Assembly (NCBI GenBank): GCA_965153355.1
Contig: OZ231128.1
Span: forward strand, 42,656,001-42,720,000
Source: Flaccisagitta enflata
Lineage: Eukaryota > Chaetognatha > Sagittoidea > Aphragmophora
Length of the DNA: 64,000 nt
Reading direction: 5' to 3'
Shown: positions 37,857 through 50,000 of the stretch, one piece after another
Numbering within the stretch: position 1 is the first letter of the stretch
How the letters are laid out: the number at the start of each line of letters is the position of its first letter
Notes under the pieces: generated by a model
The model's database searches: none
Seen by the model: only the letters and a program-made list of their open reading frames with translations
What the model was told of the DNA's origin: nothing
Position numbers and translations under genes: made by a program

Positions 37857-38972
37857 GTAAGTAAATTAGTAATCCAGTTGCTGCCCCACGTCCCAGAGCA
37901 GGGCTGAAGATTGAGAAGAGAGCCAAGGAAAAGAAGCAAGCGGGGTAAGGGAATCATAATCGCAGTGTCCAAGACTATTCCCAATTTCCATTTGAAAACA
38001 TATTTTAAGGAGCGGCCCGTCGATCCCTGGAGGATCCGTGGGGCAATTTCGAAGGCACATGGGACATGCCCACAAAGATTAAGGGAACGAGAGCTGATAC
38101 GACAACAGGTGAGAGAAAGTTTAACACTCATACGTACAGTTCATAAGTTCGATAAACATGACTAGATAACAGATTTTTGAAAATACATGGACCTTAGGAA
38201 CGTCCAAAAAATACTGCTAAATATTCTACAACATGTTTTTTAAAGCCCGGTCGATGTTTGGAATGGCTAAGCTGCAATTACCGCCACAACCAAGGAAAAG
38301 GGCTCAAGAACTAAAGCAGATGCAAAGAATGAACGAGGTCGTAAAGGCCGGTGGAGCCATACAATTCATTAAACATGACGGAACAGGTAACTGAACTACC
38401 CCAATTTACATTCAGTCCATAATGAATTGACCGACCAAATCAAAGAAATGTCGTTTCTCCTCATACCACCCCCCCCCCCATTTCTCCAATTTAACAATCA
38501 GAGAAAACACCAAGCCCTATCCCGCCAGAGGAGCGTGGCGCAGTCCCTTTGGTTGACCCTATTCCGGATCTTCCCAGGCCTGCAGCAGGCGTACGATCAC
38601 CCGGGGTCAAAACACCAGATGCCGGCCTTAGTGAGTATAATTTAAAAAGCTTTGTATAACGTGAAAATTAAGCAAAAACCATCTTCTCCAAAATCAATTT
38701 TCATCCGCCTTCACAAAACCTACCAGCATCACAACCCTTTCTTTCTGAAATGATCCGCAGGTTTCAAGCCAGCGCCTCTGCATCTCGAGGAGGACGTTCC
38801 GTCACTACCACACGGCCCAGGGTTCCTTCCGCCAGCAGCTCCGGAACCGGAATCATTACACGTCCCCGCAAAAGCGACGCCATCTCCACCTCCGAATGTG
38901 CCACATCCGCAAGACAATCCGGCAGGCAACGAAGTCGCATTTGAAGAACCCACCAATCCTCCCAACTTCTGA
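37700..38972 (+). CDS. cfap126: Flattop (CFAP126-like) ciliary protein, 5 exons, 245 aa
   Basis: Flattop-family proteins act at basal bodies and axonemal microtubules. Exons: 37700-37856, 38010-38108, 38246-38386, 38502-38630, 38761-38972. All four introns are short (115-153 bp), GT-AG and phase 1. The N-terminal half matches the family: QYEGPF, LSNWETP, ATDRGHLIPG, then across the first junction RRSLEDPWGNFEGTWDMPTK (human has a PWGSF..GTW.MP core). The C-terminal half is proline-rich and ends NPPNF. The start at 37700 (MSKSFSSMQYE) matches the family length before QYE; an in-frame ATG at 37634 is possible. Exon 3 lacks the usual conserved Trp-containing segment, so it is less certain. AATAAA lies at 39037-39042, 65 bp after the stop. 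Confidence 0.88.
38010..38108 (+). CDS. cfap126: Flattop exon 2
   Basis: The acceptor is ATTTTAAG and the donor AACAG|GTGAGA. Spliced in phase 1 it reads AARRSLEDPWGNFEGTW followed by DMPTKIKG, the family hallmark. The other two frames give no match. Confidence 0.9.
38246..38386 (+). CDS. cfap126: Flattop exon 3
   Basis: The acceptor is TTTTTTAAAG and the donor AACAG|GTAACT, phase 1 on both sides. It encodes a basic helical stretch, LPPQPRKRAQELKQMQRMN. It does not resemble the vertebrate segment at this place, so its role rests on phase and open frame. Confidence 0.78.
38502..38630 (+). CDS. cfap126: Flattop exon 4
   Basis: The acceptor AACAATCAG follows a long C-run. It encodes EKTPSPIPPEERGAVPLVD and further proline-rich sequence. 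The donor is CTTA|GTGAGT, phase 1. Confidence 0.8.
38761..38972 (+). CDS. cfap126: Flattop exon 5 with stop
   Basis: The acceptor is ATCCGCAG. It encodes a Pro/Glu-rich tail (FLPPAAPEPES, ATPSPPPNVPHP) ending EEPTNPPNF and TGA at 38970-38972. Proline-rich ends are usual in the family. Confidence 0.82.
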
Positions 38973-39036
38973 GGAGTGAGGCACAGATGGAGAAGGGCTT
39001 GGGGCTCGGCTTGAAACTGATCATTCACTTCCAGAA

Positions 39037-39042
39037 AATAAA
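39037..39042 (+). terminator. Poly(A) signal for Flattop
   Basis: AATAAA 65 bp downstream of the Flattop stop codon. A second AATAAA at 39234-39239 is an alternative. Confidence 0.5.
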
Positions 39043-39344
39043 CTGTCACGACCAGAGGCACTCGTCAAGAACAAACGGAGTACTACAATCACGTACTTGT
39101 CTTTTAGATTGTTCGTGCAATCAATATTGTTATAATTGGATACAAAATCTTTGCTTTGTAGTCATCAATTTGTCTATCTCTGATATGATATGATTAAAAA
39201 GGTGGCTTGGCAATCAAAATTAAGTTTTCAATCAATAAATCAACAGATATTGAATAGGCCTACCTCTCGCCAAGAAATCATTTACTATCTTGGAAAAAAG
39301 TGTGTTAGTCAATTTAGATATCAGTAAAAAAAAAAAAAATATCT

Positions 39345-39950
39345 GAACAGTAATTGGGTCACAAATTCCATAAGATCACTATGACCAATAGATCGCTATG
39401 ACCAATAGATCGCTAACCCCAGAAGTTCTATAAATCCTTTTATTTAGAGTCTCCACACAAAGTTTCAAGCAAATCAGTGGAAAAATAGTGTCCATATGTT
39501 GAGTTCTTCCATTTAGAGACTCCATACCAAGTTTTAACTAAATCATTTGAGAAATGACTAAGTTATACAAGTTTTTCATTTTTAGGCCAGTACGCTGGTA
39601 AGTCGATTTGGCTGGTTAGCATACTCAAATGCATATAAGTCACATACATATGTTGAGTCCTTCCATTTAGAGAGTCAACAACAAATTTCAACCAAATTGG
39701 TTGAAAAGTGGCACAGTTATGCATGTTTTTCACTTTTAGGTTGGTAGGCTGGTTGGGCCAGTTGGGTTGGTCGGATCACAAAAATCGGATAAGATGTAAA
39801 GCGCCTTACCCTAATACAACTTCCCACCAAGTATGAACTAAATCGGTCAAAGCATGAAATTATCTTTTTTTTTTTAATCAGTGACGACAACGACGACACC
39901 CACCTGCCTTGAATTATAGTCCGCGTCGGAATGATATTCCGTCGCGCACA
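39345..39950. repeat. Dispersed repeat with internal 130-bp subrepeats, copy 1
   Basis: It shares GTAATTGGGTC..ATCACTATGACCA, CATATGTTGAGTCCTTCCAT, GGATGTAAAGCGCCTTACC and TGAATTATAGTCCGCGT with 44645-45410, in the same order and strand. Confidence 0.85.
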
Positions 39951-40285
39951 AAACCGTAAGTTCTGAATTATTTGCCTTTACATCAAACATTTTTTTCATT
40001 TCAAAGAATAATTGAAATATACAATAGTTTATAGTATATTTCAGCTTGTCATTAACTTTTTTCCGGGGTAATATGTCAAGGTGCACACGAAGAAGCAATT
40101 TTCACGGTCAAATCATAGTCTTAAAAAAAAAATTTAAATGATGAATTTGCAATTTTTAAAAAAGAAAACATTTTTAGTATAGATCATTTATTTCTTTGCG
40201 TTGAGAATCATTTGTGTGTTCAAAAAAAGTTGGAAATGTTGAGAAAAAAAAAAAGAAAATTAGCCTCCATTCCTTGACTTGTCTT

Positions 40286-41787
40286 GCGTGAAATTCTTAA
40301 TCTGTCTCTGAATGCATAAATTTGCATTTTGAAAAACATGGCCCTGTTCTAAAAACATATAAGAATAGGTCCATTCTTAATTCAGGCTGACGGTCCGACC
40401 CCCAAAGTAGTAATTTTTCAAAGTGTGTTTTATCTAGATTTCTTATAGTTACCATCAAACTAGATGTCTTAGGAGTCAGAAAAAAGGTTTTGTCTTGCTT
40501 AGCAGCTTTTAAATTTTCTGTGAGCGCCAGTTATATTAAGGTATACATATTGAGTGGAATCCAAATAAAATCGACCAGTTTAAGGTCAATTTGACCACTA
40601 CGCATGACTCGTTTCTTTAAGAATCATGTTCTTGCATCGAATTGTACCTCTAAGAGTCTCTGTACAAAGTTTCGACAAAATCGGAAAAACATTTTCCACT
40701 TTATTTCACTTTTTCCCATATTTGGCCTAATTTTACCTGTTTTTGGCCAGTTTGGCCAGTAGATATCTCTCTTAACTAATAACATTTCAATCAGGTGATA
40801 GATGATACTCTTATGAGTATCTATTGCAAATTTCATCAAAATCGGATGATAGATTAAATTTTTATCGCCGTTTTAGCGCATTTGTGTCATGATCTTGAGC
40901 ATCGTGCTCGAGCGTCGAAACGTCGAAACCGTGTTAATTCTGATGCATTTCTGAATATACACATGAAGCCTGAGGCAGGAAAGAATACCAATCAACACGA
41001 AAACAGCTTGTCCCATTCCTAACATGCAAACTTAAGAGCGGAAAACTCACTTTCTTCGAACCTTGAGGCCAATTCACAATTTGTCACATGGTGAGCAGAC
41101 GTAGACGGGACAATTAAAAAGCGTCGAAACGTCGAAACCGTGTTGATTACCAAAGGAAAATGCCGCTCTTATTCCGAGAGACTGGGGCATCAGAATTCCA
41201 TGAAAATTTTTTTGGGCAAAGCTAATGTCCTCTACAATCTAAGTAACAAGTAATTTTCTCCGAGAAATGATTATACATTGTATAATTCAATATATTAAAT
41301 TGATAATGTTAATTCTCTCTTAAACAGCGAATTTTCACGTCCATCCCGTTTGAGCAGAGTGTCGCCAAATTGGTCAATCTTTGAGGTTTTTCAGTCTTTT
41401 TTTTTTCCCACGGCCTTGTCCCTGAGGTCGTTTTAGGTTAACAAAACACAAAGTTAGTCCATATTTAATGTATTTTATGGTTAAAACCTAAAATATTACT
41501 AAGTGTTACAATTTGTTACATGAAAAAAACTTGTTTTTTTACTCATTTTAAAGCTAAAATATAATTTTTTCGCGTATTTTTATGTAATTTTTTTTTAGAA
41601 TTACGCTAGTTACACTCGGGGCAACCATAACGAGTCAATGTAAGCACCTGACATTTGTTTAGTAGCAAATTATCAGCTCAAAACTACTAAAGATTGGACC
41701 GTCAGCTAAAATTTGGAAATGACCAATAGGGCCATGTTCTTAGAAATGCAAAATTTTGCATTCAGAGAGAGATTAAGAATTTTACGC
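40286..41787. mobile_element. 1.5-kb TIR element containing repeat copy B
   Basis: The inverted ends are about 60 bp: 40286-40346 (GAAATTCTTAATCTGTCTCT, GCATTTTGAAAAACATGGCC) and 41735-41787. They enclose 40372-41620, the uninterrupted copy of the repeat at 29220-31402. No transposase frame. Confidence 0.75.
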
Positions 41788-41952
41788 GGAATGATTTACC
41801 AAATTTGCTGTTCCTGTGCACTGCCACATATCATGAAAAAGATGACTAGCTAACTCCATGGAGTGTCCATAAACCCTAAATCATGAACAAGCCATTTGCT
41901 AACCGCACATTCTTCCATTTGAAAAGACAGAATAAATCTAGCCTGGACATAC

Positions 41953-42128
41953 CTCTCCTTTCTTCAGCAGCTTGCGGAATGAGTCGCGCATCGCAAACCA
42001 TCGAGGCGTGTGAAGTGGACGTCTTGGAAATAGGTCGTCAATAAATCGATATCGAGCTAAAAATCTGGAGTCTGAGGAAATTCCCACTATTATATCAAGA
42101 CTCAGAATGCTCGTAGCCGAGCTAGAAT
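41953..42128 (-). CDS. Orphan exon-like open segment, product unknown
   Basis: A 176-bp stretch between a strong acceptor (TTAATCCTCACAG) and a strong donor (AGAG|GTATGT), open in one frame through its whole length (58 codons). The protein is charged and not low-complexity, with FPRRPLHTPRWFAMRDSFRK near its end. I do not recognise it. It could be a coding exon of a gene between Flattop and the Y-box gene, or a 5' untranslated exon of the kinase. Splicing to the acceptor at 34416 gives a frame that stops at once, so it cannot extend the kinase protein. Confidence 0.3.
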
Positions 42129-43967
42129 CTGTGAGGATTAATAAATGAAGCAGTAACAGGAATATCAATAAATAAATGCAATCATCTTTTGATTAATCGG
42201 TTCGATAATGTAAATTTCCACAAAAAGTTCCTTGGAAAACGAATGACTGATTCAAACAACAAAAACGCTGACAAATAAAAAATTAAGGCATTTCTGGTGA
42301 TTTAACATTCACAGCTTAAAAGTACATTGTTTATCAACGACTTATGGAAACATTTAGTATATTATTGCTACGTGTAACCTTAGAAAAAGGTTTTGAAACA
42401 TTGCCACCATTGGCTAAACGCTAAGTAGCATAAACGCGAAGCACTAGATATTCCGCCAATGGTGTATTTTTCCCAGAACTTGAAATTATGATGTATAATC
42501 AATGGACCAAACGATTAGTTAGCAAACACGTTTTTATCAGTACTACACCATGAACTTTTGATATTTCACGTTAAGGCTAGACCTGGGCTTCTCATAGATT
42601 TGTTGTTTATGAACGTTGAGAAACGACGCCATAGTCTGTTTTTTTTTCTCTTAATAACTTGGAAGACCTCTACGAATTGGTTAGGAAAATGTAGAAGCCA
42701 GGGTGCCAGCAGATGTTCTTATCAAAAGCAGGTGTTTGTATGGAAAGCATGTTTCAGTCAAGGGTGTTCTAGAGAATAATGAATAAGAAAATATTCTTCA
42801 TTCGGACGTCGGTAGCGCTAGATAGATATAGATGTTAAGTTACTTAAAAATTCACTAACCGACATTTTTTTTCCTTTGAGTGGAGACAATCCGACATTCT
42901 CCTTTAATGCATGATCCACTCGGTTTTTAGAGCTTTTTTTTAAATGACAATTTTCATTCTCACCTTCGCATTATTCTCTGGAGTAAAGAGAGAGCCCGAA
43001 TTATAGGGCTTTGTCTGTAACCCAACTTGCATCACGCATTCTCTTATATTTAGCTAATTGTTCACATCCAAAAAAAAAAAGTTGAAAAAAAATCGACAAG
43101 CTGGTAATCTGCGAGGACTTAGACGTTTGCGGAAGGGACTATTTCTTATGGAACACGTAAAATAAAGACGGAAAGAACCGATCTTACTTTTATGACTAGA
43201 GATGGCACACGCCACGTGTATTTTTCATACACTTCACCATGCAATTTAAGTCTCATTTAGTTTTTTATCAGTCACACAACCACGAATGCCATTGTCATCG
43301 AAATTTGTCGAATAAGAGACTAAATCATTAAAATTCAATCCTTAACCGGCAAAAAATAGTTAATTGATGTCGTGCATATGAAAACTCACGGGGAAAATGA
43401 AAGAGAAAACGGATTTTGTTGTTTTTGATGTAAAAACGGGGCGATTGTTTTTCTCAAAGCTGGTCTTTCATATCCAGAAAACTAACCAATATCCTTCATG
43501 CCTGTAGGCCGGGCGTTATATGATAAAATTCATCTCTTAAGACAATAACTGCAACTAAATCAAAATTGTCAGAGATAGGAAGAATCATTAGCTAAGATGG
43601 TTTTCAGGTTTTTTTTTGTTTGTTTTTTTCTAATGAGAAAAGGGGTTCCGCGAAACTCAAGGTGACTAAAATAAAGAATACCCCAACCCTAGCCTAGGCT
43701 CGAAAGACATCGGAGAAGCAAAAACATCATGCAGGGTGTTTTGGAGAGAATTGGGATAAAAAGGCGGGGTAGTATTGCAATTGATTAGGTGTTGCTGCGT
43801 ACATCCTCGTCAAAGACGTCATTGACGTCTAGTGTCTTGCCTGTGAAATCAGACTAGGACACCGGCATTATGTTGACGATTCTCGCAGGCTTTGTGCAAT
43901 TTGTTGTTGTTGTTGTTGTTGTCGTCGTTTAATCGGAGATGTGTGGGCCGAGCGACGTCGTCGTCTC
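42129..43967. other. Spacer downstream of the Y-box gene, no gene seen
   Basis: AT-rich, with short open frames only. It includes the presumed Y-box 3' UTR next to 43968, with a TTG repeat at 43904-43922. Confidence 0.4.
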
Positions 43968-44020
43968 TTATGCGTTGGATTCTCCCGCAGCTTCCACAGA
44001 CGGACCTTCGCCGCCTTCAA
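43968..44020 (-). CDS. Y-box protein exon 6: short terminal exon
   Basis: The acceptor CACCTTTCGCAG joins in phase 1 to give [17 protein letters not shown] and TAA. This small acidic end suits a Y-box protein. A CAA-repeat (TTG on the plus strand) lies in the presumed 3' UTR, with ATTAAA about 35 bp after the stop as a possible weak poly(A) signal. Confidence 0.75.
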
Positions 44021-47000
44021 CTGCGAAAGGTGAATAAAAGCACAATTTTATCGTAACTTCTCAGACGACTGATCGATAACGATTGGTATGCATTTGCTTA
44101 CGAACACATTTCTGTAAAAGACTAATCCACATCCAGTAGCAATGTAAACGAAAAAAAAATTTTTTCCCCAAACCCCTAATGACCGGCACAAGTCGATGCA
44201 GTATTGCAAGGGCTTTCATCTGATACCTCGTGACATAAACTTTTTCTTATTTCATGTCCTTGCGACTGAAAATTCGAAAAATCGCCCTATTGGATGTTTC
44301 TGCCCACTTTTTTGAGATTACCTCCTCTTCTTGAGCTAGTTAATGAACAAGATCTGCCAAAAAAGACTGTAGTAGCAAATTTTTTTAATCGGGTAAGACG
44401 GGAAATTGATCATTTTCATTAAAAAATGCATTCAACGGCATTGCCAAAACAAATACTGGGAAAAGGCCAAACTACGAAAAAACGCTAACTTCATTTGTTG
44501 AGCATGTTTAATTTGGTGAAAAGACTCATGGCATCTTTCAAGAGACAGAAGTTCTCTTACAATTTCCATGAATCGCCATACCCTCCAATAGGAGACAACA
44601 TAAAAATTTGATAAATTCTTGGAAGTGGCGACCTCAGCCATTGTAAAAAAGAACAGTAATTGGGTCCGCAACAGAAGGGGGTTAAAGACCACACATTCCA
44701 TAGGATCACTATGACCAAGAGATCACAAATGCTATAAGATATATCTAAATCAGGTTCATATGTTGAGTCTTTCCATTTTGAGTCTCTATACCTAGTTTCA
44801 AGCAAATAGATTGAAAAATGACAAAGTTATACCCGTTTTTGACTTTTTGGCTGGTGAGGTGGTTGGTTGGTAGGCTGGATAGGTGGTAGGCTGGTTTTAC
44901 AGAATTCATAGCGTGCATATGTTGAGTTCCTCCATTTAGAGACTCCATACTAAGTATCAACCAAATTGGTTGAAAAATTCCAGCTTATCTAAGTTTTTCA
45001 CTTTTAAGCCGGTAGGCTGGTTGGGTGGTAGGTCGGTTTGGCTGGTTAGCATACTCAAATGCATATAAATCACATACATATGTTGAGTCCTTTCGTTTGG
45101 AGACTCCATACCAAATTTCAACCAAATTGGTTATAAAATGGCAGAATTTTAATCTTTTTTCACTTTTAGGCTGGTATGCTGGTTGGGCCAGTTGGGTTGG
45201 TTGGATCACAAATATCGGAAAGGATGTAAAGCGCCTTACCTTAGTTCAACTTCCTACCAAATATGAACCAAATCGGTCAAAGCATAAAAAAGTTATCCAT
45301 TTTTCAAAATGATCACAACAATGACGACGACAACGACAACAACAACGACAGCAATACCCACCCGCCTTGAATTATAGTCCGCGTTGGAATGATATTCCCT
45401 TGCAGACAAAAAACGGTTAAAGACACACGCTAACAGAACAAGCAAGCAAAATGTGCGACATTATTCTCCGCAACAATTTGGTTGTAGCTTTTGCAAAGTC
45501 ATATGCTGTTTCTTTTTTTTTTATGGCGTCTAAGGGCGTTGTCGTGGAGTGAAAACGAAAACAGATATGGAAGCACCAGGCTTTGGAGATATAAGGGCTG
45601 ACTCAACTCGACTCGACGCTGCCTGGTTGGGCCATGACAACCCTAACTTCTAAGCTACTTTAATTCTGATATTTTTAATTCAATTTCTTTTAACAAAAAA
45701 ATTAAGCCAACGATAATTTTGGCTATGAATGACCAGGGGGGGCCGGCAAGGTACCTAACATGCCGTAAGAATTAATTTTTTTCTTTTTTCACACAAATTC
45801 ATGTCAAACTAAGAAGAATCTGCTGTCAAATCAATTCTTACGGCCTAGGAAGATAGCTAAAATTAATTTTAGTAATATAAAAAATTATTAAAAACAGATT
45901 GCAATGGAAATCGTTACAGAAGAGGTTGAGGAAACATTTTTTTGTTCTTAACAAAACGTTGCAAAGGATAACTCATCTATGTTTCACTTCATTCTCAACT
46001 GCACTATGACACACAAAAATCAGGTTGCGCTAGTAATCAAAGATTACAAATTGATCGAAGAATTTCTTGATAGCGACTTTTTCTGACCATAAAAAGATCA
46101 AAAATCAAAACTAAGTGGTAGAATTTGTTCCAAAGAAAAAAGTCGTACCCTAAAAGAGCTCTTTACACATTATCAGCCTCCTTCCTCCTCTGATGAATGA
46201 CTAGAAAACACTTCGCTTGAACATAATTTAGCTTTTATTATCGCTTGGGCTCATATTCAAGCCATGTATAAAATCCCGAAACAGCCTTTTTTGCTCGTTT
46301 CTCTAGGAGACCAAGTGATGTTTACTTCTCTACATCCAGGCCAAAAAAATACAAAATCATTTTCGTAAATGCAAAGGAATTCCGATCTAATTCCACAATG
46401 TAAATCCTTGCATGAACCTATTACAACCTAACTAAGACCACATTTCTCTTAGACGTTCCAATAACACCAAAAAACCATAGATAACCAGATACATAAGTCA
46501 CAGTGCAAACGAATACAAAATTTGACATGTCAAAACGATTTATACAATATTTCTTATTTTATATATTCAAAGATTTTTTATTGAGATAAAGGATTTTTGG
46601 TTGGTAATCATCAATGTCTTGCATAGGAAAACGTTTTTCTGTACCGTATGCTTAGGAAATGTGAGAAAAAAGGATGCGAAATTGATGGATTTTTAATAGA
46701 AATCAATTCTTGTGCATTGACATGTCTCGCGTAAAAAACCAAATCTGTCTCTGGATTCAAAATTTTGCATTTTGAAAAACATGGCATCAGTCTAAACACT
46801 TTTAAGAAATAGGCCATGTGTTTAGAAATACAAAATTTTGCATTCAGAGACAGAGTCGGTTTTTTACGTGGAAACATCTCATGTTTTCCGTGCAATTATT
46901 TTTAAAGAGTTCTGTTATTTCACTAAGTGTGCTGCAACTTTACCGATGCAAGATCAATACCATTGGTCAGTTAACCGTTTTTTTAACTAATTTAAGGAGT

Positions 47001-50000
47001 ATTAAGTATACATAAGACTTTAGTTTTTGTTATATTTCCACTGCATAGCAGCGTATTCCAGCACAGAACAGAACGATTTGTCAAATTTGACGCTGTTCTG
47101 CACCACGACATAAGTAAGGAGGACAGCGATTCTTTTCAGTTGCAGAAAGGCAACTCTATAAGCGGGTTTGTCCGTCCGTCAGTGCGTTCGTCCGTCCATC
47201 AGCATCCGATAAATGGGAAAACTAGCATTTTGGTGATTCCATCTCAAAATGTACTGAAAACCCTCAAAAAATAGATTTTGCTCATATTTGGTGCAGAGGT
47301 ACCCCTTGCGGAGTTATTCAAGAATCCAGAATATTTTTCCTCTCGGGTCAATATTTTGAGTTTTTCGGGGGTCTGAAATTTTGGGGCCCCCGGGTACCCC
47401 TAAAACTTCAAAAAGCCATATTTGAGCCGTTTTTTGTAGTAAATGGACAATCTTGGTGTCAATCTTTAAGTTATAATACAAAGAATCAGATTTAAAAAAA
47501 ATTGGAACCAAAAAAATCATTTTGGGGGTTTTTACCCCTAGGGGTAGTCATTTGGGGTACCCTGGGGTACCTAGTATATTGAAATTTCAGAAAAAAAAGA
47601 TGGCAAAACATTCTTCTGTGTTTGTGGATTCATAATCAAGAATAAAAGATTCGGGATCTCAACTCCTTATTACCCAAAAAGAATAACAAAGATAGGTGGT
47701 TGGGCCAATTTTTGTTATTATTTGCGAATTTTGGCGATTTTTGTTAAAAATGTCAAAAAGTAACCCTACCATCCATTTTTGTTATTTTTTCTGGGATATA
47801 AGGAGTTGAGATCCCGATTTTTTTATTCTTGATTATGAATCCACAAACACAGCAGAATGTTTTGCCTTCTTTTTTTTCTGAAATTTCAATGTACTAGGTA
47901 CCCCGGGGTACCCAAATTGACTACCCCTAGGGGTAAAAACCCCCAAAATGATTTTTTTTGGTTCAAATTTTTTTCTGATCTGATTCTTTGTGTTAAAACT
48001 TAAAGATTGACACCAAGATTGAACATTTACTACAGAAAATGGCTGAGATATGGCTTTTTGGAGTTTTAGGGGTACCCAGGGCCCCCAAAATTTCAAACCC
48101 CCGTAAAACCTAAAATATTGACCCGAGAGCACAAATATTCGGGTTTCTCGAATAACCTCCCAAGGGGTACCTTTGCACCAAAAATGAGCAAAATCCATTT
48201 TCTGAGGGTTTTCAATTTGTACATTTTGAGATGGAATCACCCATTATAAATATTGTTATGTGTGAGGGGGCGCATGGGGTAAGGATAGGGGTTGAATGCC
48301 CCTGCCCACCACGATATTGTGACCCCGCGTCACTTGTTTATTATCAGAACGAACTGTGACTGCAATCATTACCTTTGCCTCCTCTACCTCCTCTTCCTCT
48401 TCCCGGTCCACCTCTTCCCCTTCCACGGCCACGGAAGCCACCGCGTCCGCCTCTGAATCCGCCGCCTCTAGGAGGAGGTGGTCCATATCCTCGATATCCA
48501 CCCCGGCCACCGCGACCGCCACGACCGGGTGGGGGTGGTGGTGCTAGTTGACCATCGCCTTCCATGACGGGAGGAGGTCCACCACCACGGGGTCGGTAAC
48601 GATAACCGCGGTAGTAACCACCTGCACATGGCACAAGGAAAATCAACATTATTGGAAAAGCGGGAGGGAGGAAAATGGGTGATTTTATGGGGTTACCGCA
48701 TTTGCTCTAATTAGCGCCCCGGGCGCTTTTGAAATTGAAATTTGAAAATGTCATAATATGCTCTAATTAGCGCCCCCCATTAAGACTAAACTGTGTGGAT
48801 ATCTGACTATTTTGATGATTTCCAAACTCGTTTTAGTAGCAATTTAAAAAAAAAATCATAGATCCTGAAAATATTTGTTTGTATTTTTCTATAAAACATA
48901 TTGATTAAAGCAGCAAGAAAAGATTTTTTCATAGATTTTTTAATGATTTGCCATTTGGACTTTACAATCATTTCTTGACTCATTGAGAAAAAAAGAGGGG
49001 GGCGCTAAATAGAGGGGGGGGGGCGTTAATCAGAGCAAATACGGTAATTTGAACCTAAAGGGTGGTATTTGGGTCATGAGCCTTTAGGCTAGAATTTGGA
49101 TCTCGAGGCTGGAATTTGTGCCTAGAAGCTGGGATTTGGTCTTAAGGCTGGGAAATAAGACTTAGGCTGGAATTTGGGCTTAGAAGCTAGGATTTAAGCC
49201 TTGGGGCTAGGATCAGAGAAGGGGCTAGGCCAGGATTTGAGCCTTGGGGTTAGAATTGGGCTGAGGTTTGGGCCTTAAGGCCAGGATTTGAGCCTCGAGG
49301 CTACAATTTGATGGAGGGGGGGGGGGGGGAATGTGATATCTATTTGTAAGTACACTGCTGCCCAACGCTACGATGCAAAGAGACAAGTTCATACCACATA
49401 AAAATCAACTTGCGGGTTCGCGATAATTGATATTTGTTTTACCTCCGCGTGGTGGAGCGCCACCACCTCTCCCACGGTAAGAACCACCACCACCGCGATA
49501 GAATCCCCTTCCTCGGCCTCTACCACGGCCTCTTCCCCGCCCGCGGCCACGACCTCTGCCACCTTCCGCCACTTCGGCGCCACCATCTTCCTCCGACTGA
49601 TCTTCACCCACCTCACCGTCTTCGTTGCCTTCGCCTATAGGGGAAAACGGGTTTTAAAACAGTCAGCTCTTTGCAAAATTTTATATTAAGATTTTTCCTG
49701 ATCTGGGGTAAAATGAAAGAGCGATTCCTCATTTCCTGATTGCTTATGCCATAAGTTATGGTCAATCAATGTAAAAAAGCTTAGCCCGATGTCATTATTT
49801 GCATATAACAAGACATTTCTTTGACAAGATTTCGTCAGTAATAAAAAAAATCTTTCATATAGGACAGAGGTGAAAGTTGGTAATGAAAAAAAGGCAGGCA
49901 ATTTACCTCTCTTGGTACCAGTACTAACATAATTAGTCAATTCCATATCACACACCCACGATCAATCTAACATTAATTTCAACAGATTCCTCAATGCTTA

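Larger units (their letters stand above)
44021..48372 (-). other. Y-box gene intron 5 with dispersed repeats
   Basis: It contains a dispersed repeat at 44645-45410 (second copy at 39345-39950), a repeat at 45735-46196 related to 31404-31874, a short inverted pair at 46729-46870 and a foldback at 47227-48243. Confidence 0.75.

Noticed and set aside
37880-37960. Alternative Flattop exon after CCAGAGCAG
   Set aside because: It reads in frame but soon ends in a stop and lacks the PWG..GTW block, which the acceptor at 38009 provides.
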